A DNA stretch of 64,000 bases, from positions 310,001 through 374,000 of the forward strand of contig NZ_CP094984.1 in the NCBI RefSeq assembly GCF_022869865.1, read 5' to 3'. Of the stretch, positions 1 to 8,179 are shown piece by piece (the stretch's first letter is position 1; every line of letters begins with the position of its first letter). The position numbers and the translations under genes are program-made. Below the pieces are notes generated by a model. That model was not told the DNA's origin. It saw nothing but the letters and a program-made list of their open reading frames with translations, and searched no databases. The stretch is from Arthrobacter zhangbolii. Its GTDB lineage: Bacteria > Actinomycetota > Actinomycetes > Actinomycetales > Micrococcaceae.

Positions 1-1
1 G

Positions 2-547
2 TTCTCCTTCCTGGCCATCACCACCAGCGTCCTGATCTTCCTGGGCATCCCGCTGCTGGCGGGCTTCCTCACCCGCATCCTGGGTGAAAAAGCCCGCGGC
101 CGGGACTGGTACGAGCAGAGGTTCCTGCCAAAACTCGGCCCCTGGGCGCTCTACGGCCTCCTGTTCACCATCGTTTTGCTGTTCGCGCTGCAGGGGGACA
201 GCATCACCTCCCGCCCGCTGGATGTCGCCCGGATTGCGCTGCCGCTGCTGGTGTACTTCATTGTTGTGTTCGGCGCCGGCATGGTCCTGGGCAGGGTCCT
301 GGACCTGGGGTACCCCCGCACTGCCACGCTCGCCTTTACCGCCGCGGGCAACAACTTCGAACTGGCCATCGCCGTGGCGATCGGCACCTACGGCGTGACC
401 TCCGGGCAGGCACTAGCCGGCGTCGTCGGGCCCCTGATCGAAGTGCCCGTGCTGGTGGCCCTGGTCTACGCCGCCCTGTGGGCGCAGAGGAAATACTGGC
501 CCGCTGCTCCCGTCCCCGCCGTTTCCACAGAAAAGACCAACCGATGA
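2..547 (+). CDS. acr3: ACR3-family arsenite efflux permease (C-terminal part)
   Basis: This is the 3' end of an arsenite/H+ antiporter whose start lies before the window, so only about 180 residues are seen. The translation is almost all membrane segments. It contains the ACR3-type stretch FTAAGNNFELAIAVAIGTYG and ends in a charged tail after VALVYAALWAQRKYW. Proteins of this family pump As(III) out across the cytoplasmic membrane. The TGA stop overlaps the ATG of the next gene (ATGA, 544-547), so pump and arsenate reductase are translationally coupled. Upstream genes, probably including arsR, are not visible. The family call is firm; the substrate is inferred from family and the neighbouring arsC. 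Confidence 0.9.
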   Translation, partial: FSFLAITTSVLIFLGIPLLAGFLTRILGEKARGRDWYEQRFLPKLGPWALYGLLFTIVLLFALQGDSITSRPLDVARIALPLLVYFIVVFGAGMVLGRVLDLGYPRTATLAFTAAGNNFELAIAVAIGTYGVTSGQALAGVVGPLIEVPVLVALVYAALWAQRKYWPAAPVPAVSTEKTNR

Positions 548-957
548 GCGCCAGCCAGAAACCCTCCGTCTTGTTTGTCTGCGTGCACAACGCCGGCCGC
601 TCACAGATGGCCGCCGCCTACCTCCGCAGCCTGGGCGAGGGGCGGATCGAGGTCCGGTCCGCCGGCTCCGCCCCCGCCGGGTCCGTGAATCCCGCCGCCG
701 TGACTGCGATGGCCGAAGACGGCATCGACATGTCCGCGGAGCTGCCCAAGGTGCTGACCACGCAGGCCGTGCAGGAATCCGACGTGGTGATCACCATGGG
801 CTGCGGCGACGCCTGCCCCATCTTCCCCGGGAAACGCTACGAAGACTGGAAACTCGAGGACCCCGCCGGCCAGGGCGTGGAAGCCGTCCGGCCCATCCGG
901 GATGAAATCAAGGCCCGGGTTTCCGCACTCATCACCGACCTGCTGACCGCGACCTAA
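544..957 (+). CDS. arsC: Arsenate reductase, LMW-phosphatase type (ArsC)
   Basis: This 137-residue protein reduces arsenate to arsenite for export by the overlapping ACR3 pump. The active-site loop is near the N terminus (FVCVHNAGRSQMAAAYL), a CX5R loop as in low-molecular-weight tyrosine phosphatases. MGCGDACPIFPGK and EDWKLEDPAGQ follow, the latter carrying the conserved catalytic-loop Asp. This arrangement fits the thioredoxin- or mycothiol-linked ArsC class common in actinobacteria. Which thiol donor is used cannot be told from sequence alone. The start ATG overlaps the upstream stop by 4 bp and the match to family length is complete. Confidence 0.93.
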   Translation: MSASQKPSVLFVCVHNAGRSQMAAAYLRSLGEGRIEVRSAGSAPAGSVNPAAVTAMAEDGIDMSAELPKVLTTQAVQESDVVITMGCGDACPIFPGKRYEDWKLEDPAGQGVEAVRPIRDEIKARVSALITDLLTAT

Positions 958-982
958 TACCCGCGCTGAAGAGGAACACACC

Positions 983-2452
983 ATGAACATTTCCGATCTT
1001 CCCGTCGCCGTGATCGGTGCCGGACCGGTAGGGCTGGCCGCCGCTGCCGAGCTGCTGGAACGCGGCCTCACCCCGCTCATTTTCGAAGCCGGGCCAACAC
1101 CGGCTGCCGCCGTGGCGTCTTGGGGCCACATCCGGCTCTTCTCACCGTGGCAGTACGACGTCGATCCTGCCGCCCGCCGGCTGCTCACCGCTGCCGGGTG
1201 GCAGGAACCCGACGCCGACACCCTGCCCACCGGCGCCGAGCTGCAGGAAGGGTACCTGCAGCCGCTGGCTGCGCTCCCAGCGATCGCCGGCGCCCTGCAC
1301 ACCTCCACCCGGGTTGTGGCCGTCAGCCGCGACGGCCTGGATAAAACCCGCACCGGCGGCCGGGAGGGCACGCCGTTCCTGATCCGCACGGAAGACGTCC
1401 GGGGTACGGCAGCCGAGTACCGGGCACGCGCCGTCATTGACGCTTCCGGCACCTGGAATACCCCGAACCCGCTGGGACAGGCCGGGCTGCCGGCCCCCGG
1501 GGAAGCCGAGGCGCTGGCGGCAGGGCTGATCACCGGTCCGCTGCCTGACGTTCTTGGCAGGGACCGTGCACGCTTTGCCGGTAAGCACGTGCTGGTGGTC
1601 GGCGCCGGCCACTCCGCCGCGAACACCCTGCTGGCCCTGACTGAGCTGGCCGAACAGGAACCCGGAACCCGGATCAGCTGGGCCATCCGCAGTGCCTCCG
1701 CGGCCGGGGTGTACGGCGGCGGCGACCTGGACGGGCTGCCGGCCCGTGGCGCACTGGGCAGCCGGCTGCGCAACCTGGTGCAGGAGGGCCGGATCGAGCT
1801 GCACACCTCCTTCACCATCACCGGGTTCACAACCGACGGCACCCTGGCCGTGGCCGGGAAGACGCCGGCCGGGGAAAAGCTGCTGGAGGTGGACCTGCTG
1901 GTGCCCGCCACCGGCTTCCGCCCCGACCTGGGCATGCTGCGCGAAATCCGGCTGGACCTTGACCCTGCCGTGGAGGCGCCGCGGGAACTCGGACCGCTGA
2001 TTGATCCCGAGTTCCACAGCTGCGGCACAGTGGCACCGCACGGCGCCACAATGCTGTCCCACCCGGAGCAGGACTTCTACATTGTGGGCATGAAGTCCTA
2101 CGGCCGGGCGCCCACCTTCCTGATGGCCACCGGCTACGAGCAGGTCCGTTCCATTGCTGCCGCATTGGCCGGAGACCGGGAGGCCGCCGATGACGTGCAG
2201 CTGGTCCTGCCCGAAACCGGTGTCTGTTCCACGGATCTGGGCGGCAGCTGCGACGCACCGGCGGGCGGCGGAGCAGCTGAAGCCTCCTGCTGCGGAACCG
2301 AGCCGGTGGAACCGGAGCCTGCGTCGTCGTCGTGCTGCAGTGCGCCGGAACCGGAGCCTGCGTCGTCGTCGTGCTGCAGTGCGCCGGAACCGCAGTTCCT
2401 TGGCATTCCCACCGGACTGGCCCACGGCCGTTCAGCAGCACGAGGGAACTGA
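983..2452 (+). CDS. ArsO-like FAD/NAD(P) flavoprotein with cysteine-pair tail
   Basis: This 489-residue flavoprotein is the third gene of the arsenic operon, 25 bp after arsC. It has an N-terminal FAD dinucleotide fold (VAVIGAGPVGLAAAAELLE, residues about 8-26), a second Rossmann fold (VLVVGAGHSAANT, about 202-214) and the PATGFRPD motif of flavin monooxygenase-like enzymes. Flavoproteins of this type (ArsO) are common in ars operons, but their reaction is poorly defined. The last 60 residues are unusual: three vicinal cysteine pairs (436-437, 451-452, 464-465), two of them in an exact 13-residue repeat EPEPASSSCCSAP. These could bind As(III) or another thiophilic metal, which is inference. 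A general NAD(P)-binding oxidoreductase role is the safe call. Confidence 0.85.
   Translation: MNISDLPVAVIGAGPVGLAAAAELLERGLTPLIFEAGPTPAAAVASWGHIRLFSPWQYDVDPAARRLLTAAGWQEPDADTLPTGAELQEGYLQPLAALPAIAGALHTSTRVVAVSRDGLDKTRTGGREGTPFLIRTEDVRGTAAEYRARAVIDASGTWNTPNPLGQAGLPAPGEAEALAAGLITGPLPDVLGRDRARFAGKHVLVVGAGHSAANTLLALTELAEQEPGTRISWAIRSASAAGVYGGGDLDGLPARGALGSRLRNLVQEGRIELHTSFTITGFTTDGTLAVAGKTPAGEKLLEVDLLVPATGFRPDLGMLREIRLDLDPAVEAPRELGPLIDPEFHSCGTVAPHGATMLSHPEQDFYIVGMKSYGRAPTFLMATGYEQVRSIAAALAGDREAADDVQLVLPETGVCSTDLGGSCDAPAGGGAAEASCCGTEPVEPEPASSSCCSAPEPEPASSSCCSAPEPQFLGIPTGLAHGRSAARGN
2312..2389 (+). repeat. Exact 39-bp tandem duplication in coding sequence
   Basis: Two identical 39-bp units (2312-2350 and 2351-2389) lie in frame in the 3' part of the ArsO-like gene. 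Each encodes EPEPASSSCCSAP. The lack of any base difference between units points to a recent slippage or duplication event, so copy number may vary between strains. Confidence 0.95.
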
Positions 2453-2486
2453 ATGCCGGCTGCACGGGTCTTTTCAGGTTGCCCAA

Positions 2487-2535
2487 TGTACAGCTAACGG
2501 CCCTATCGGCCGGTCAAAAGCCCGTTAGCTGTACA
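2487..2535. repeat. Perfect 14-bp inverted repeat with 21-bp spacer
   Basis: The arms TGTACAGCTAACGG (2487-2500) and CCGTTAGCTGTACA (2522-2535) are exact reverse complements, 35 bp after the stop of the ArsO-like gene. No T-tract follows, so it is not a textbook intrinsic terminator. It could be an operon-end hairpin, a recombination site or the ends of a very small mobile-element remnant. I cannot decide which. Confidence 0.75.
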
Positions 2536-2678
2536 CTCGACGGCGTCGCCTGCGGGAGTTCCCACGCTTGGTGACTGGTGGTGCACGTGGGACCTCACCG
2601 GAAACATCCGCACCACTGACTGGGAAGTTCTGCGGTGGTCAGGGCGGCAGCAGGAAACAGGCCCCCAAACCAGCAGAA

Positions 2679-2706
2679 AGCCGGGCCTCCCTGGGGCTGC
2701 CCGGCT
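2679..2706 (-). terminator. Hairpin terminator of the small minus-strand gene
   Basis: The arms AGCCGGGC (2679-2686) and GCCCGGCT (2699-2706) pair perfectly. Read on the minus strand, the stem is followed by TTTCTGC, and it lies about 30 bp past the stop codon at 2737. Confidence 0.6.
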
Positions 2707-2736
2707 CCGCTGTGAAGATTGGTGCGCGAACGAGTG

Positions 2737-2865
2737 CTACTTCTGCTCGTCGTCCTTGTTGCCGCTCATGGCGTCCTTGGCCTTGTCCTTGGCCTGGTCC
2801 ACCTGCTCGGGGTGATTCTTGGCCGCGTCCTTTGCCTTGTCTGCCATTCCGCCCAGATCTGCCAT
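2737..2865 (-). CDS. Small KAKD-rich protein, MT0933/Rv0909 antitoxin-like
   Basis: This 42-residue hydrophilic protein starts MADLGGMADKAKDAAKNHPE and is dominated by lysine, alanine and aspartate in short amphipathic heptads (DKAKDAAK, DQAKDKAKDAM). It resembles the small actinobacterial family annotated as MT0933-like antitoxins and also, loosely, CsbD-type stress proteins. No toxin-like partner lies beside it, so an antitoxin role is not supported by context. The start is chosen because GAGGAAAGG stands a suitable distance upstream; a longer in-frame ATG at 2937 has no such signal. A hairpin terminator follows. Confidence 0.6.
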   Translation of the reverse strand: MADLGGMADKAKDAAKNHPEQVDQAKDKAKDAMSGNKDDEQK

Positions 2866-3013
2866 GGGATTCTGCCTTTCCTCGCTAGGGGCCGAAGCGC
2901 CTGCCCACTGCCTCGGTTGGTAGGACCCATCCTGCACCCGGGCGCCACCGAACGTAACCCCTGTCAGGTACGCCGGCGGAGGGCAGGCCCCTTGACTAGG
3001 TGTCCTCAGAGAA

Positions 3014-4036
3014 CTAGGCGCTTTCCTCAGAGACGCGGATGAGGATCTTGCCGGTGGTGCCGTTTTCGACGGCGTCGTGTGCCGCAGCGGTTTCCTCCAG
3101 CGGGAACCAGGTCAGCGGCAGTCCGGCGGAGCCGCCCACCGGCAGGGCACCGTCGCGGAGGGCTGCGGTGATGTCCTCGGCGGCAGCATGCTGGGCGTCT
3201 TCACCCACCGTGTAGATGAGCACACCCTGCCAGCGGACGTTCTTGGCGAAGCTGGCCACGATAGGTGCAGTGAATTCCTCGCCGTTGTTGTTGGCGTAGT
3301 AGGCAATGCTGCCGTGGTTGGCGATCACCTCCACGTCGAGGGCGGCGTTCTGCGCGGGGGAGACCTCCACAATCTGGTCCACACCGTTCGGGGCTACCTC
3401 GCGGATCCGGTCCGCTTCGGCGTCGTCGGGGTAGCGGACAATGTGGTGGGCGCCGGCGGCAGTAGCCAGCTCAGCCTTCGCATCGCTGCTCACCGTGGCA
3501 ATCACGGTGGCTCCGGCCCAGACGGCGAACTGGATTGCAGCGTGCCCGACGGCGCCGGCACCGCCCTGGACCAGAACGGTGCGTCCGGCGAGGGCCCCGG
3601 GGGCGAGCCGGGCAGGGCCGTGTTCATGCACGGTCAGGGCGCGGTGCGCCGTCATGGCGGGCACGCCGAGGCTGGCGGCGACGTCAAACCCGATGCCTTC
3701 AGGCAGCTTCACCGCACGGTCCGCGGGGAGGACAGTGAATTCCTGTGCAGTGCCCGTGGGGCGGCCGTGCGCTGCCAGGTAAATCCACACGCGGTCACCT
3801 GGCTGCAGGTGCGTGACCCCGTCGCCGACGGCGTCCACCGTACCGGCACCGTCCTGGTTCGGCACCACCTCGGGGAACGGAGGTTCCCCGGCAGCGCGGG
3901 CCTTCCAATCGGTGGGATTCACGCCGGAGATAGCGACGCGGACCCGCACTTCGCCCGGACCGGGCGCGGCGACGTCGCGCTCCGCGAGTGAAAGGACGGA
4001 TGAAGGACCGGTGGCGGAGTACACGATTGATTTCAT
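3014..4036 (-). CDS. Zinc-independent quinone oxidoreductase (MDR family)
   Basis: This 340-residue medium-chain dehydrogenase/reductase of the zeta-crystallin type would reduce quinones or reactive enones with NADPH. The N-terminal GroES-like domain (ISGVNPTDWKARAAGE) lacks the zinc-ligand cysteines of alcohol dehydrogenases. The cofactor fold carries VLVQGGAGAVGHAAIQ. The C terminus has the usual TTGKILIRV ending. The chosen ATG begins MKSIVYSATGPSSVLS, a standard family start; a longer version from 4102 adds 22 residues that do not look conserved. It stands alone, with its promoter region shared with the divergent PucR gene. Confidence 0.85.
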   Translation of the reverse strand: MKSIVYSATGPSSVLSLAERDVAAPGPGEVRVRVAISGVNPTDWKARAAGEPPFPEVVPNQDGAGTVDAVGDGVTHLQPGDRVWIYLAAHGRPTGTAQEFTVLPADRAVKLPEGIGFDVAASLGVPAMTAHRALTVHEHGPARLAPGALAGRTVLVQGGAGAVGHAAIQFAVWAGATVIATVSSDAKAELATAAGAHHIVRYPDDAEADRIREVAPNGVDQIVEVSPAQNAALDVEVIANHGSIAYYANNNGEEFTAPIVASFAKNVRWQGVLIYTVGEDAQHAAAEDITAALRDGALPVGGSAGLPLTWFPLEETAAAHDAVENGTTGKILIRVSEESA

Positions 4037-4137
4037 GGGCGGTACAAGTGCGGTGACCGGCGATCTATTCCCGCCGGCTGCCTTCCGCGGAGGTACACCC
4101 ATCGCGGAAAAACCGGTAACGGGTTAGCCTGACCCCT

Positions 4138-5244
4138 ATGTTGACCGGCTCGGACAACCCGCGCGAGGAAACTCTGGCACATCGTGGTGCCGGGGCTCCC
4201 CGCCGGGCCGATGTCTGGGAAGTCTTCGACGAACTGCTGGAACGGGAGGCCGACCCGTCAACAGTTCTGCAGAGTGTGGCCAGGGTCCTGGGCCGCGGAG
4301 CCGGTTTCCGGGCGCCGGACGGGGCAGGGCTCACCGTTGATGCGGACGGGGCGGTACGGCGCGGCACGGGTCCCCTCCCTAGTGGCGCGCGCCGGATCCC
4401 GGGAGGTCTGCAGGTTTGGCTGGACGGACCGCCATGCCCGGAGGAGGATCTGCTCCTGCGGCGCCTCGGGATAACTGTGAAGGTGGCCCTGCGGCAGTCA
4501 GCCAGGGATGCCCTACCGGCCGCCGAGGTGGTTTTTGATGCGAACCGCCGTCCGGATGAGCGGCTCACGGCGGCACGGCAGCTGGGGCTTTCCGCGGCTG
4601 AACTGCTCACCGTCATCGCGATCAGGGGCCCGGCGGAGGGGGTGCAGGAACTGGTGCGGCGGATCGGGAAAACGGCCTCGGTGCTGTGTACCTACGATGA
4701 CGGGAAGGCCCTGTTTCTGGCAGCCGCAGGCATAGCGGATGCGCTGCAAAGCCTGGCCGTACCCACCGGAGTGCGGGCGGCGTTCTCACGCGGCGTCAAT
4801 GTCCTGGACCTGCCGGCAGCACACGCCGAGGCACTCCTGGGGCTGCGCTACGCTCTGCCGGCAACCCATGACAGTGCGCCCTATCCCACGAGTGAAGCGG
4901 TACTGGTGGAGACAGCGGCCTTGGGCGGGTATGCCCTGCTGCCGGCGTACCTGACCCGGGAGCAGATAGACACCGTGGAGGACGTCCACGTACTCGATGC
5001 CTTGCGGAAGGCACACGGTCCGGAGATGCTGCGGATCCTCGAGGCGGTCGCGGCAACGGATTCCGTCCGGCAGGCAGCGCGCTCGGTGTATCTGCACCAC
5101 AACTCCGTGGCCTACCGGGTTGAGCGCGCCGAGCTGGCACTGGGCTTCACCATCACGGAACCGTACGGACGGACCCGGCTCTTCATTGCCCTCTGTCTGC
5201 GCCGGGTCCGCGACTCCGCGGAGCAGGACACGTCCGGCACCTAA
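4138..5244 (+). CDS. PucR-family transcriptional regulator
   Basis: This 368-residue regulator ends in the PucR C-terminal helix-turn-helix (SVRQAARSVYLHHNSVAYRVERAELALG, about residues 308-335). A GGDEF-like middle part of the CdaR/PucR type (VLCTYDDGKALFLAAAG) precedes it. Members usually control catabolic genes next to them in response to a small-molecule substrate. About 150 bp downstream in the same direction are a Baeyer-Villiger monooxygenase and an esterase, making these its likely targets. No operator could be assigned with confidence. Confidence 0.85.
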   Translation: MLTGSDNPREETLAHRGAGAPRRADVWEVFDELLEREADPSTVLQSVARVLGRGAGFRAPDGAGLTVDADGAVRRGTGPLPSGARRIPGGLQVWLDGPPCPEEDLLLRRLGITVKVALRQSARDALPAAEVVFDANRRPDERLTAARQLGLSAAELLTVIAIRGPAEGVQELVRRIGKTASVLCTYDDGKALFLAAAGIADALQSLAVPTGVRAAFSRGVNVLDLPAAHAEALLGLRYALPATHDSAPYPTSEAVLVETAALGGYALLPAYLTREQIDTVEDVHVLDALRKAHGPEMLRILEAVAATDSVRQAARSVYLHHNSVAYRVERAELALGFTITEPYGRTRLFIALCLRRVRDSAEQDTSGT

Positions 5245-5395
5245 GGCCTGGCCGGGTCCTGAAACCGCCAGATGGCGTGCGCCGGAGGCTTTGTTGAGCC
5301 ACTTGGCCGAAGACGTGTCCCCGGGTTCGATACAGACTGATGGGCACCAGAAAGCCTGGGCCGGCAATGACGCCGGAAAAGGACGGAGTGTCCCG

Positions 5396-7072
5396 ATGAC
5401 TGTATCGGACGGGCAAACAACCGACTACGACGCCGTAATTGTGGGCGCAGGGTTCGCAGGCATGTACATGTTGAAACGGCTGCGCGATGACCTGGGGCTC
5501 AACGTACGGGTCTTTGAACGGGGAGACGGGGTAGGCGGGACCTGGTACTGGAACCGGTACCCGGGGGCGCGGTGCGACGTTGAGTCACTGTTCTATTCCT
5601 ATTCCTTCTCGCCGGAGCTCCAGCAGGAATGGCAATGGACCGAGCGCTACCCGACCCAGCCGGAGATCCTGCGGTACGCAAACCACGTAGCTGACCGGTT
5701 CGGGCTTCGTCCCGACATTGCCTTCTCCACCTCGATCGACAGTGCCCGGTACGACGAAGCGCAGGATCGCTGGACGGTGTACACGGACGACGGCCTCGTC
5801 ACCACCGCGCAGTACCTGATTACCGCCGTCGGCTGCCTCTCCGCCTCCCGCGTGCCGGACTTCGAGGGCATGGAGACCTTTAGCGGGCCGACGTACCACA
5901 CCGGGCGGTGGCCCCATGAGGAGGTCGACTTCACCGGCCGCCGGGTGGCGGTGATCGGCACCGGATCCTCGGGAATCCAGTCCATCCCCGTGATTGCCGC
6001 TCAGGCGGCGCATGTCACGGTCTTCCAGCGGACCCCGAACTTCTCGGTGCCGGCGGTGAACGGGCCGTTGAGCGCTGCAGAGATCGAGCAAACCAAGGCG
6101 AACTACGAGCAGCTGCGTCAGGCGGCACGGATCTCGCCCACCGGGACGAATCCCGCGGCCCCCATCGGCAGCGCACTTGAACTGCCCGAGGATGTCCGGA
6201 CCCGGGAAATGAAGGAGCGTTGGGACTACGGCGGTGCGGGCTTCCTGTCCGCGTTCATCGATACGGGGGTAAACGCCGAAGCCAATGAGGTGGTGGCGGA
6301 GTTTGTCCGTGACCGGATCCGCGAGGTTGTTGAGCGCCCGGACATCGCCGACCTGCTGGTGCCGCGGGACCATCCGATCGGGACGAAGCGGATCTGCGTG
6401 GACACCGACTACTACGCAACCTACAACCGGGACAACGTCACCCTCGTCAGTGTCCGCGAGACGCCGATTGAACGGATCACCGAGCGCGGTGTGGTGGTGG
6501 CAGGGGAACTCTACGAAGTGGACGACATTGTCTACGCCACGGGTTTTGATGCGATGACCGGCCCACTGAACGCCATCGACATCCGCGGGACGGACGGCGT
6601 GGCACTCCGGGAGAAGTGGGTAGCCGGGCCCCGCACCTACCTGGGCATCGCCAGTGCGGGGTTCCCCAACCTCTTTATGATCACTGCCCCCGGCAGCCCG
6701 TCCGTGCTGAGCAACATGATGGTCTCCATAGAACAGCACGTGGACTGGATTACCGACCACATCGCGTACGCCCGGGACCACGGCGTCACCAGGACCGACG
6801 CCGACCCGACGGCGGAGGAGAACTGGGGCGACCACGTCAACGAGGTAGCCAACATGACCCTCCATCCCCGGGCGGCGTCCTGGTACATGGGCGCCAATAT
6901 CCCCGGTAAGCCCCGGGTCTTTATGCCGTACATCGGCGGTGTCGGTGCCTATCGCCAGCTGTGTGACCAGGTGGCAGCGGATGGTTACCGCGGTTTCACC
7001 CTCAAAACCTCCAACGATGTACGCCCCTCCCGGCAGTCAGCTTCGCAGGCCCCGGTGCCTGCCGAATCCTGA
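5396..7072 (+). CDS. Baeyer-Villiger monooxygenase
   Basis: This 558-residue class B flavoprotein inserts one oxygen atom from O2 next to a ketone carbonyl, giving an ester or lactone and using NADPH. It shows the N-terminal FAD site GAGFAG, the GGTWYWNRYPGARCD stretch, the Baeyer-Villiger fingerprint FSGPTYHTGRWP (FxGxxxHxxxWP) and the NADPH fold GTGSSG. Length matches cyclohexanone/cycloalkanone monooxygenases. The ATG at 5396 follows AAAGGACGGAG; longer frames upstream run through the PucR gene and are not real. The esterase gene starts 43 bp after its stop, so ester hydrolysis is the expected next step. The actual ketone is unknown. Confidence 0.93.
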   Translation: MTVSDGQTTDYDAVIVGAGFAGMYMLKRLRDDLGLNVRVFERGDGVGGTWYWNRYPGARCDVESLFYSYSFSPELQQEWQWTERYPTQPEILRYANHVADRFGLRPDIAFSTSIDSARYDEAQDRWTVYTDDGLVTTAQYLITAVGCLSASRVPDFEGMETFSGPTYHTGRWPHEEVDFTGRRVAVIGTGSSGIQSIPVIAAQAAHVTVFQRTPNFSVPAVNGPLSAAEIEQTKANYEQLRQAARISPTGTNPAAPIGSALELPEDVRTREMKERWDYGGAGFLSAFIDTGVNAEANEVVAEFVRDRIREVVERPDIADLLVPRDHPIGTKRICVDTDYYATYNRDNVTLVSVRETPIERITERGVVVAGELYEVDDIVYATGFDAMTGPLNAIDIRGTDGVALREKWVAGPRTYLGIASAGFPNLFMITAPGSPSVLSNMMVSIEQHVDWITDHIAYARDHGVTRTDADPTAEENWGDHVNEVANMTLHPRAASWYMGANIPGKPRVFMPYIGGVGAYRQLCDQVAADGYRGFTLKTSNDVRPSRQSASQAPVPAES

Positions 7073-7115
7073 CTCCGTCGAATCACTCCCACCTCCCAAC
7101 AGAATGAAGGACGCC

Positions 7116-8102
7116 ATGACCCTGAAACCCGCTTCATCCATCAGTTCCCGGCATCTGATTGACCCTGAAATTGTCGATCTGCTCGACGTTTTCCCGGTCC
7201 TGAACCTTTCGTCTGAGACGCTTCCGAGTGTCCGCGAAATGATGGGAGCCCCGGTCGAGGATGCCCCGGACCCCCAGGAGCTCTTCCCCGACGTCACGAC
7301 CACCGAGTACTTCGTCCCCGGCGCCGAGGGCGACCCCGACGTGCGGGTCCTCTACTACGAACCCAAAAACAAAACGACGACGTCCTCTGCCGGCATGGTC
7401 TGGATCCACGGCGGGGGATACGTCATTGGGTCCGCCGACGCCGACGAGATTCTGTGCCGCCGGATTGTCGCCGAGACCGGGGCATCCATAGCCTCGGTGG
7501 ACTATCGGCTCGCCCCCGAGACAGCGGCGCCGGGTCTGGTGGAGGACTGCTATGCCGCGCTTCGGTGGCTGCACGGAAAAGCCGCCGAGTTCGGTATCGA
7601 TGCTGCCCGTATCGCGGTGGGCGGTGCCAGCGCCGGCGGCGGGCTGGCTGCCTGCCTGGCGATCCTGGCCCGGGACCGCGGCGAGTTCCCCATCGCCTAC
7701 CAGCTGCTCATCTACCCGATGCTGGATGACCGCACGGCCAGCACCCGGGACCCGCACCCGTACGCCGGTGAGTTCCTGTGGACGCAGTCGGACAACCGCT
7801 TCGGCTGGACCTCGATCCTTGGCCACGAACCGGGCATCGACGGCGTATCACCCTATACGGCCGCTGCCCGGGTGGAGAGTGTGGCCGGACTGCCGGCGGC
7901 GTTCATCAGCGTGGGTGCCCTGGACCTGTTCCTGGAGGAGGACATCGACTATGCCCGCCGGCTGATTGCCGCAGGCGTGCCCACCGAACTGCATGTTTAC
8001 CCCGGGGCCTACCACGCCTATGACATGAACCCGCAGGCCCAGGTCACCGGGTCCTATTTCCGGGACTTCCTGGGCGGACTGAGCCGGTCACTCAAGGGTT
8101 AG
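7116..8102 (+). CDS. HSL-family alpha/beta hydrolase (esterase)
   Basis: This 328-residue esterase of the hormone-sensitive-lipase family has the oxyanion-hole motif HGGGY (in MVWIHGGGYVIG), the nucleophile elbow GGASAGGG, a catalytic Asp in VGALDLFLEED and the His in YPGAYHAYD. The start at 7116 has AAGGA five bases upstream; the nearby ATG at 7104 lacks a ribosome site. Placed directly after the Baeyer-Villiger monooxygenase, it probably hydrolyses the ester or lactone that enzyme makes, as in known acetone, cyclohexanone and cyclopentanone pathways. No signal peptide, so it is cytoplasmic. Confidence 0.9.
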   Translation: MTLKPASSISSRHLIDPEIVDLLDVFPVLNLSSETLPSVREMMGAPVEDAPDPQELFPDVTTTEYFVPGAEGDPDVRVLYYEPKNKTTTSSAGMVWIHGGGYVIGSADADEILCRRIVAETGASIASVDYRLAPETAAPGLVEDCYAALRWLHGKAAEFGIDAARIAVGGASAGGGLAACLAILARDRGEFPIAYQLLIYPMLDDRTASTRDPHPYAGEFLWTQSDNRFGWTSILGHEPGIDGVSPYTAAARVESVAGLPAAFISVGALDLFLEEDIDYARRLIAAGVPTELHVYPGAYHAYDMNPQAQVTGSYFRDFLGGLSRSLKG

Positions 8103-8118
8103 CTGCACTGTTTGAAAG

Positions 8119-8149
8119 AGCGGCGGTCCGGTACACCCGGGCCGCCGCT
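8119..8149. terminator. Bidirectional hairpin between esterase and murJ
   Basis: The stem AGCGGCGGTCCGG (8119-8131) pairs with CCGGGCCGCCGCT (8137-8149) around a 5-base loop, with a single G-T wobble. It lies between two convergent genes. The T-tract is poor, so termination may be Rho-assisted. Confidence 0.65.
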
Positions 8150-8179
8150 TCGGCGTCCACAGCCGCTTTCAGGCCGCGC

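Larger units (their letters stand above)
2453..2736. other. Intergenic stretch after the arsenic operon
   Basis: This gap of about 280 bp separates the arsenic operon from a convergent small gene. It holds the 14-bp inverted repeat at 2487-2535, a weaker hairpin with arms TCCCACG/CGTGGGA near 2560-2592, and a terminator hairpin at 2679-2706. I see no convincing coding sequence or RNA gene. Confidence 0.6.

Noticed and set aside
601-2049. Long minus-strand open frame opposite arsC and the flavoprotein gene
   Set aside because: It is the antisense shadow of two well-supported genes; the translation is rich in Ser, Arg and Pro with no family motif.
2566-2700. Possible transposase remnant after the arsenic operon
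   Set aside because: Translations in all frames are short, with no DDE, helix-turn-helix or other transposase feature; only the isolated inverted repeat stands out.
2737-2865. Toxin-antitoxin pair
   Set aside because: The small protein resembles an antitoxin family, but no toxin-like gene is next to it and both neighbours are ordinary enzymes.
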